A stretch of DNA of 64,000 bases from contig NZ_JAERVJ010000004.1 of assembly GCF_016745395.1 (NCBI RefSeq), forward strand, positions 50,269 through 114,268, written 5' to 3'. The stretch comes from Methylocystis sp. Sn-Cys. GTDB lineage: Bacteria > Pseudomonadota > Alphaproteobacteria > Rhizobiales > Beijerinckiaceae. Positions 58,747-64,000 of this stretch are shown here, piece by piece (within the stretch, counting starts at the first letter, position 1; each line of letters opens with the position of its first letter). The position numbers and the translations under genes are program-made. The notes below the pieces were generated by a model that had not been told where the DNA came from, made no database searches, and was given only the letters and a program-made list of their open reading frames with translations.

Positions 58747-61179
58747 TCAGTTGCGCACCGAAGCCGGCTTCTGATCGGGTTCCGACGACTCGGGGCCACC
58801 GGCCGTCGCTTCCGGCTCGTCGGCGCTCGCGCGCTTCTTGCCGGCTTCGATAATGTCGCGCTCGGGACGCGGCAGCACCGGGCCTTCTGGGAAGACGAAG
58901 CCGAGCTTCTTCTCGCCCTTGTCGTCGCCGACGACCACCACGCGCACGGCGCCGCCATTCTTGAGGCGGCCGAACAGCACCTCGTCGGCCAGCGGCGTCT
59001 TGATCGACTGATGGATGACGCGGGACATCGGCCGCGCGCCCATCGCTTCGTCATAGCCGTGCTCGACGAGCCAGCCGCGCGCTTCATCGGTGAGCTCGAT
59101 AGTGACGTTGCGGTCGGCGAGCTGCGCCTCGAGCTGCATGATGAATTTGTCGACGACGCGCTTGATGACGTCCACCGGCAGATGGCCGAAGGGCACGATC
59201 GCGTCGAGCCGGTTGCGGAATTCCGGCGCGAACAGCCGGTTGATCGCCTCGCTGTCGTCGAGATGGGCGCGGGTGCGGGTGAAGCCGATCGGCGTGCGGG
59301 CGAGATCGGCCGCGCCCGCATTGGTCGTCATGATGAGAATGACATTGCGGAAGTCGATCGTCTTGCCGTTGTGGTCGGTGAGCTTCCCGTGGTCCATGAC
59401 CTGCAGCATAATATTGTAGAGGTCGGGATGCGCCTTCTCGATCTCGTCGAGCAGCAGGACGCAATGCGGATGCTGGTCGATCGCGTCGGTCAGCAGGCCG
59501 CCCTGGTCGAAGCCGACATAGCCGGGAGGCGCGCCGATAAGCCGGCTCACCGTGTGCCGCTCCATATATTCCGACATGTCGAAGCGCACGAGCTCGATGC
59601 CGAGCGAGGTGGCGAGTTGGCGCGCCGCCTCTGTCTTGCCGACGCCCGTGGGGCCCGAGAAGAGATAGCAGCCGATCGGCTTCTCTTGGTCGCGCAAGCC
59701 GGCGCGCGCGAGCTTGATCGCCGAGGTGAGGGCGCCGATCGCCTTCTCCTGACCGTAGACCACGCGCCGCAGCGTCTCGTCGAGATGGGCGAGCACTTCG
59801 GCGTCGTCCTTCGAGACGGTCTTGGGCGGGATGCGCGCCATGGTGGCGATTGTCGCCTCGATCTCTTTGAGGCCGATCGTCTTCTTGCGCTTGTTCTCGG
59901 CGAGCAGCATCTGCGCCGCGCCGGTCTCGTCGATCACGTCGATGGCTTTGTCGGGAAGCTTACGGTCGTGAATGTAACGGGCCGAAAGCTCCACCGCCGC
60001 CTTCAAAGCGTCATTGGTGTAGCGGATCTTGTGGAACTCTTCGAAATAGGGCTTCAGACCCTTGATGATTTCAATGGCGTCCGGGATCGACGGCTCATTG
60101 ACGTCGATCTTCTGGAAGCGACGCACGAGCGCGCGGTCCTTTTCGAAATACTGGCGGTATTCCTTATAGGTCGTCGAGCCGATGCAGCGCAGCACGCCCT
60201 GGGCGAGCGCGGGCTTCAACAGATTGGAGGCGTCCATGGCGCCGCCAGAGGTGGCGCCGGCGCCGATGACGGTGTGAATCTCGTCGATGAAGAGGATCGC
60301 GTCCTTGTGGTTCTCGATCTCTTTGACGACCTGCTTCAAGCGCTCCTCGAAATCGCCGCGGTAGCGCGTGCCGGCGAGCAGGGCGCCCATATCCAGCGCA
60401 AAGACCGTGGCGTTGCCCAGCACGTCCGGAACTTCGCCCTGGATGATCTTGCGCGCCAAGCCTTCGGCGATCGCGGTCTTGCCGACGCCGGGGTCGCCGA
60501 CGAGGAGCGGATTGTTCTTGTGGCGGCGGCAGAGGACCTGAATCGTGCGCAGAACCTCGGCCTCGCGGCCGATCAGCGGGTCGATGCGGCCGTCGCGCGC
60601 TTTCTTATTCAGATTGACGCAATAGGCCTCGAGCGCGCCTTCTTTCTTACGGCTCTCGCCGTCGCGGCTCTCGCGCCCTTCCGAGCGTTCGCCATCCTCC
60701 TCGACGCCGCGCGGGGCGCGGGTCTGGTCCGAAAGGCCGGGGCGCTTGGCGATGCCGTGGCTGATGTAGTTCACGGCGTCGTAGCGCGTCATATCCTGCT
60801 CCTGCAGGAAGTAGACGGCGTGGCTCTCGCGCTCGGCGAAGAGCGCCACGAGCACATTTGCGCCGCTCACATCCTCGCGCCCGGAGGATTGCACGCTGAT
60901 AATGGCGCGCTGGACAACCCGCTGAAAACCGGCGGTCGGCTTGCACTCATCGGCGTCCTCATTGACCAGATTGTCGAGTTCCCGGTCGATGTAGTCGCGC
61001 AGATTTTTGGCCAGCAGCTCGAGATCGACGGAGCAGGCCCGCAGCACGGCCGAGGCGTCGGCGTCCTCTATCAGGCTTAGCAGCAGATGTTCGAGGGTGG
61101 CGTATTCGTGATGACGCTCGCGCGCGGAGGCGAGGGCGCGGTCCAGGGTCTGTTTCAGATTGCGCGAGAACGTCGGCAT
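58747..61179 (-). CDS. clpA: ATP-dependent Clp protease ATP-binding subunit ClpA
   Basis: 810 residues. Clp-N repeats (about 1-145: ALASARERHHEYATLEHLLL), first AAA+ module with GDPGVGKTAIAEGLA, second with GPTGVGKTEAARQLA and LLDEIEKAHPDLYNIMLQVM. The IGL/IGF-type ClpP-binding loop would sit near FDRNV..; a charged C-terminal tail of about 30 residues (KKRASADEPEATAGGPESSE) is added. It unfolds substrates for ClpP and takes N-degron substrates from ClpS, encoded 15 bases upstream. Confidence 0.97.
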   Translation of the reverse strand: MPTFSRNLKQTLDRALASARERHHEYATLEHLLLSLIEDADASAVLRACSVDLELLAKNLRDYIDRELDNLVNEDADECKPTAGFQRVVQRAIISVQSSGREDVSGANVLVALFAERESHAVYFLQEQDMTRYDAVNYISHGIAKRPGLSDQTRAPRGVEEDGERSEGRESRDGESRKKEGALEAYCVNLNKKARDGRIDPLIGREAEVLRTIQVLCRRHKNNPLLVGDPGVGKTAIAEGLARKIIQGEVPDVLGNATVFALDMGALLAGTRYRGDFEERLKQVVKEIENHKDAILFIDEIHTVIGAGATSGGAMDASNLLKPALAQGVLRCIGSTTYKEYRQYFEKDRALVRRFQKIDVNEPSIPDAIEIIKGLKPYFEEFHKIRYTNDALKAAVELSARYIHDRKLPDKAIDVIDETGAAQMLLAENKRKKTIGLKEIEATIATMARIPPKTVSKDDAEVLAHLDETLRRVVYGQEKAIGALTSAIKLARAGLRDQEKPIGCYLFSGPTGVGKTEAARQLATSLGIELVRFDMSEYMERHTVSRLIGAPPGYVGFDQGGLLTDAIDQHPHCVLLLDEIEKAHPDLYNIMLQVMDHGKLTDHNGKTIDFRNVILIMTTNAGAADLARTPIGFTRTRAHLDDSEAINRLFAPEFRNRLDAIVPFGHLPVDVIKRVVDKFIMQLEAQLADRNVTIELTDEARGWLVEHGYDEAMGARPMSRVIHQSIKTPLADEVLFGRLKNGGAVRVVVVGDDKGEKKLGFVFPEGPVLPRPERDIIEAGKKRASADEPEATAGGPESSEPDQKPASVRN

Positions 61180-61194
61180 ATGCTGCGAGCCTCT

Positions 61195-61650
61195 CTATTT
61201 TTTCTCCATGATGCACTGCAAAGGATGCTGATGCTTCCTTGCGAAATCCATCACTTGGGTGACCTTCGTTTCGGCGACTTCATAGGTGTAGACACCGCAT
61301 TCGCCGACGCCATGGTTGTGGACGTGCAGCATGATGCGCGTAGCTTCCTCGACGGATTTGTTGAAGTATTTACGCAGAACGATCACAACGAACTCTTGTG
61401 TCGTATAATCGTCATTGAGCAACAATACCCGGTACATATTCGGACGGCGCGTCTGCTGGCGGGTGCGCGTGATGAGCGCCGTGCCAGCGGAACCGCCGTC
61501 GCCTGATTTCTTTGGCTCTTTGCCGGCCCTCAGAGGCAAGCCCAGCGGCTTGCCGCCCCGAAAAGGGGCTTGGCCCGGCCGGGAAGTCGCCTGTTGGGTT
61601 TGGATAGATGTCAACGCCGCCACGTCCGTCTCGTCCCCGGTCCTTTCCAT
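61195..61650 (-). CDS. clpS: ClpA adaptor protein ClpS (N-recognin)
   Basis: 151 residues from the ATG at 61650; longer upstream frames lack support. The core (70-151) is typical: [60 protein letters not shown], ending CIMEKK. The NDDYT and HxxG residues form the pocket for N-terminal bulky residues. The first 65 residues are a disordered Gln/Gly/Lys-rich extension, longer than in most relatives. Operon with clpA. Confidence 0.95.
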   Translation of the reverse strand: MERTGDETDVAALTSIQTQQATSRPGQAPFRGGKPLGLPLRAGKEPKKSGDGGSAGTALITRTRQQTRRPNMYRVLLLNDDYTTQEFVVIVLRKYFNKSVEEATRIMLHVHNHGVGECGVYTYEVAETKVTQVMDFARKHQHPLQCIMEKK

Positions 61651-61870
61651 GTAGGTCCCATGAAATGGTCTTTCAGGGGCGCATGGAGCAATTTCTTTGC
61701 CGCGGCCGCTCGAACAAAAATCGAAGGCGGGGGCGCGATCCCTCACAGCATTCTGCTTCGTGAGGGCCTTGGCAAGAGGCAAGGAGCCGCCCGGCTGGCC
61801 AAAGGCAGTCGTGAACGGGATATTTACCATATCGCGGCAAAGAAGGGCGCGATCCTAAACAGGCGCTTCC

Positions 61871-62197
61871 ATGTCCAGATTCGACAAAAACGATACCGCC
61901 CGGTCATTCTCCTGGAGCGGATCTTTCCGGAACTTCGCCGCTGTCGCCGCCGTTGCCTTTTTTTGCAGCGTCGTGGGAGCCAAGCTCATGTCGAAACTCG
62001 TCGATAGCGACGAGTTTTCAAGGCTTGCCTATGAGCGATCCATGCGCAATGTGGCGCGCAATCTCGAGCCGCCGCCGGCGCAGGCCTATTCGATCGTGCG
62101 GAGCGTGGGCGTCGACGGCGTGACCACGGCGACGATTCCCTTGCCCGGGCCGGCGCCGGTCTCGCCTTGCGGCGGCGCCGAGCAGCCAAAAAGATAA
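61871..62197 (+). CDS. Small membrane-anchored hypothetical protein
   Basis: 108 residues. One membrane helix near the N-terminus (NFAAVAAVAFFCSVVGAKLM, about 21-40) followed by a short periplasmic domain with charged helix (DSDEFSRLAYERSMRNVARN) and a Pro-rich tail ending GGAEQPKR. No family recognised. It is divergent from clpS and 271 bases before the helicase gene. Conserved-looking amphipathic segment suggests a real gene. Confidence 0.55.
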   Translation: MSRFDKNDTARSFSWSGSFRNFAAVAAVAFFCSVVGAKLMSKLVDSDEFSRLAYERSMRNVARNLEPPPAQAYSIVRSVGVDGVTTATIPLPGPAPVSPCGGAEQPKR

Positions 62198-62468
62198 TTC
62201 TTGGGCAGTTTTTTTATGAAATTGCTCGGTTTGTCGCGGCCATGACCGAGAAAATTCGTCCGAGGGCTCGCAAATTCATTGACATCTGCCCATTTGTTCT
62301 CCAAGCATGCGGCTGAGGCTCTCGCCCCCGCTCCTTTGCGGCGATGGTAAGCGAGCTCTTCCGTCCTCGCGGCGATGACGGCGCCCTCTCTCAGGACATC
62401 TTGCGCGCTTTTCGATCGGCTGGCGCGCAGCGGCCTCCCGCTCTCGTAAGCCGTAACCAGGATAATTG

Positions 62469-63989
62469 ATGACATTCAACGAATTGGGCCTTTCGGAAAA
62501 GGTTCTCGCGGCTGTGCAAGCGGCAGGCTACGCCAATCCGACGCCCATCCAGGCGCAGGCCATACCGCCGGCGCTTCAAGGCCGTGACATCCTCGGCATC
62601 GCCCAGACCGGCACCGGCAAAACTGCCGCCTTCACCCTGCCGATGCTCAGCCGCCTCGAACAGGGCCGCGCCCGGGCCCGAATGCCCCGGACGCTGATTC
62701 TCGAACCCACCCGCGAGCTGGCGGCGCAGGTCGAGGAAAGCTTCAATAAATACGGCTCCCAACATAAGCTCAACGTCGCGTTGCTCATTGGCGGCGTCGC
62801 CTTCGGCGATCAGGAAGCCAAGATCATGCGCGGCGCGGACGTGCTGATCGCGACGCCCGGACGTCTCCTCGACTTCTTCGACCGCGGCAAGCTGCTGCTG
62901 ACAGGCATCGAGATTCTCGTCATCGACGAAGCCGACCGCATGCTCGACATGGGCTTCATCCCCGACATCGAGCGCGTCTGCAAGCTCGTTCCCTTTACCC
63001 GCCAGACGCTCTTTTTCTCGGCGACCATGCCGCCGGAGATCACCCGCCTCACCGAGGCCTTCCTGCATAATCCGGTCAGGATCGAGGTCGCCCGCGCCTC
63101 CACCACGGCCTCGACCATCCGCCAGGCGCTCGTCGCCTCGCATGGCCACGCCGACAAGCGCGAAACGCTGCGCAATCTCATCCGCGGCGCCGAAAACCTC
63201 AAGAACGCGATCATCTTCTGCAACCGCAAGCGCGACGTGGCGATCCTGCATCGCTCGCTTGCGAAGCACGGCTTCTCGGTCGGCGCGCTGCATGGCGACA
63301 TGGACCAGCTCGCCCGCATGGCCTCGCTCGACGCCTTCAAGACCGGCGACGTGTCGCTGCTGGTCTGCTCGGATGTCGCAGCGCGCGGCCTGGATATTCC
63401 GGACGTCAGCCACGTCTTCAATTTCGACGTGCCGACGCACAGCGAAGATTATGTGCATCGAATTGGCCGCACAGGCCGCGCGGGCCGCTCGGGCGTTGCG
63501 ATCACGATCGCCACCGAGGACGACGCCAAATATGTCGATCAGATCCAGAGCCTGATCGGCAAGGCGATCGACTGGGAAGGGCCGGGCTTCAACGAGCTGC
63601 CGCCGCCCATGGAGACGTCGCACGGGCATGAGCATCGCCGCGGCGGCAGAAGCGAACGCGGCGGGCGCCGCGAGCGTGGGGCGGAGCGCGGCCGCAGCAG
63701 GGCCGAGCGCGGCGAGCGTGCGGAGCGGACCGAGCGTCCGGCGCGCGTTGAACGGGTCGAACGGGTCGAAGCCGAAGGTCCGGTGGCCATGGGCCGCCCG
63801 GCGCATGCGCCCCGGCGTCCGGACGCCGAACCGACGCGCCCGCGTCCGCAAATGGACGATCGCCGCGACCGGCGCCCGCGCCGCCATCATGAGGACGACG
63901 GCCCGCCCGTCATTGGCCTCGGCGACCATGTGCCGTCGTTCCTGCTGCGGCCGGTGACGCTGCGGCCGGCGAAGGTGGTGGAGGAGTAA
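62469..63989 (+). CDS. DEAD-box ATP-dependent RNA helicase (RhlE-like)
   Basis: 506 residues from the ATG at 62469, directly preceded by an in-frame TTG. Q motif FNELGLSEKVLAAVQAAGYA and PTPIQAQAIP, Walker A AQTGTGKTAAF, motif II VIDEADRMLDMGF, motif III SATMP, motif VI HRIGRTGRAGRSG. The C-terminal 120 residues are Arg/Glu/Gly-rich (RRGGRSERGGRRERGAERGR), an RNA-binding tail as in RhlE. Likely works on ribosome assembly or cold-shock RNA structures. The stop is immediately followed by the start of a repeat. Confidence 0.95.
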   Translation: MTFNELGLSEKVLAAVQAAGYANPTPIQAQAIPPALQGRDILGIAQTGTGKTAAFTLPMLSRLEQGRARARMPRTLILEPTRELAAQVEESFNKYGSQHKLNVALLIGGVAFGDQEAKIMRGADVLIATPGRLLDFFDRGKLLLTGIEILVIDEADRMLDMGFIPDIERVCKLVPFTRQTLFFSATMPPEITRLTEAFLHNPVRIEVARASTTASTIRQALVASHGHADKRETLRNLIRGAENLKNAIIFCNRKRDVAILHRSLAKHGFSVGALHGDMDQLARMASLDAFKTGDVSLLVCSDVAARGLDIPDVSHVFNFDVPTHSEDYVHRIGRTGRAGRSGVAITIATEDDAKYVDQIQSLIGKAIDWEGPGFNELPPPMETSHGHEHRRGGRSERGGRRERGAERGRSRAERGERAERTERPARVERVERVEAEGPVAMGRPAHAPRRPDAEPTRPRPQMDDRRDRRPRRHHEDDGPPVIGLGDHVPSFLLRPVTLRPAKVVEE

Positions 63990-63990
63990 G

Positions 63991-64000
63991 GCCCTCATCC
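63991..64000. repeat. Probable start of a second GCCCTCATCC repeat copy
   Basis: The last ten bases are identical to the left end of the 155-bp repeat at 49801. The rest lies outside the window. Confidence 0.5.

Overview
The window is a GC-rich (mostly G/C third position) chromosomal segment of an alphaproteobacterium, most likely order Hyphomicrobiales/Rhizobiales. Three things support this: a perfect GTTC-N7-GTTC LexA box in front of ssb, a clpS-clpA tandem, and several families of intergenic palindromic repeats of the kind common in that order. The density of copper and metal genes (CusF-like protein, CopA-type ATPase, paired TonB receptors, FadL-like porin) would suit a methanotroph-like member such as Methylocystis/Methylosinus. 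That is a guess; no methane-oxidation gene is present.

Layout. (1) 1-3.6 kb: glycosyltransferase (cut by the window edge), SAM methyltransferase, RibD-type reductase and a RibA-type GTP cyclohydrolase II, which look like a pteridine/flavin-type small-molecule locus. (2) 3.7-11.3 kb: an MdtABC-like efflux system with one adaptor and two different RND permeases but no outer-membrane channel. (3) 11.4-27 kb: an accessory island holding a secreted metallo-beta-lactamase-fold protein, a pseudo-glycosyltransferase (GT51 fold with both catalytic Glu changed to Gln), a decayed FadL fragment, two paralogous TonB-dependent receptors with a Cys/His lipoprotein between them, and a DUF1549/DUF1553 plus DUF1501 pair. 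IS debris and two unrecognised genes follow. (4) 27-33 kb: copper and outer-membrane genes (CusF-like protein, small His-rich secreted protein, FadL porin, YeeE/YedE pair, CopA ATPase, DUF2933 membrane protein). (5) 33.3-40.3 kb: TetR regulator divergent from a NodT-type channel, adaptor and RND pump, with two 19-bp operators between them. (6) 40.4-47.1 kb: ATP-grasp protein, MHYT-GGDEF-EAL protein, glycosyltransferase, FkbM methyltransferase. (7) 47-64 kb: more conserved genes, namely an OpgG/OpgD-type glucan protein, ssb, dctA, AIM24-like protein, uvrA, O-antigen ligase, glycosyltransferase, clpA, clpS and a DEAD-box helicase.

How the parts may work together. The main observation is a shared AT-rich promoter/operator element (TTGACY, an internal CTACC/GTACC/CGACC, then TAGTAT or TATAAT) in front of the ribA-type gene, the first RND system, the MBL protein, one TonB receptor and the DUF1549/DUF1501 operon, with a weaker match before the 26.8-kb gene. 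This suggests that regions 1-3 form one regulon that makes, exports and takes up a small molecule or metal complex. That reading is inference from promoters and neighbours.

Repeats: three copies of an approximately 80-bp GTCATTG...CAATGAC palindrome (33.0, 41.8, 46.1 kb) and at least four other palindromic families lie between genes. One of them supplies the last codons of dctA, and another copy of it seems to begin at the very end of the window. No tRNA, rRNA, CRISPR array or intact insertion sequence was found.
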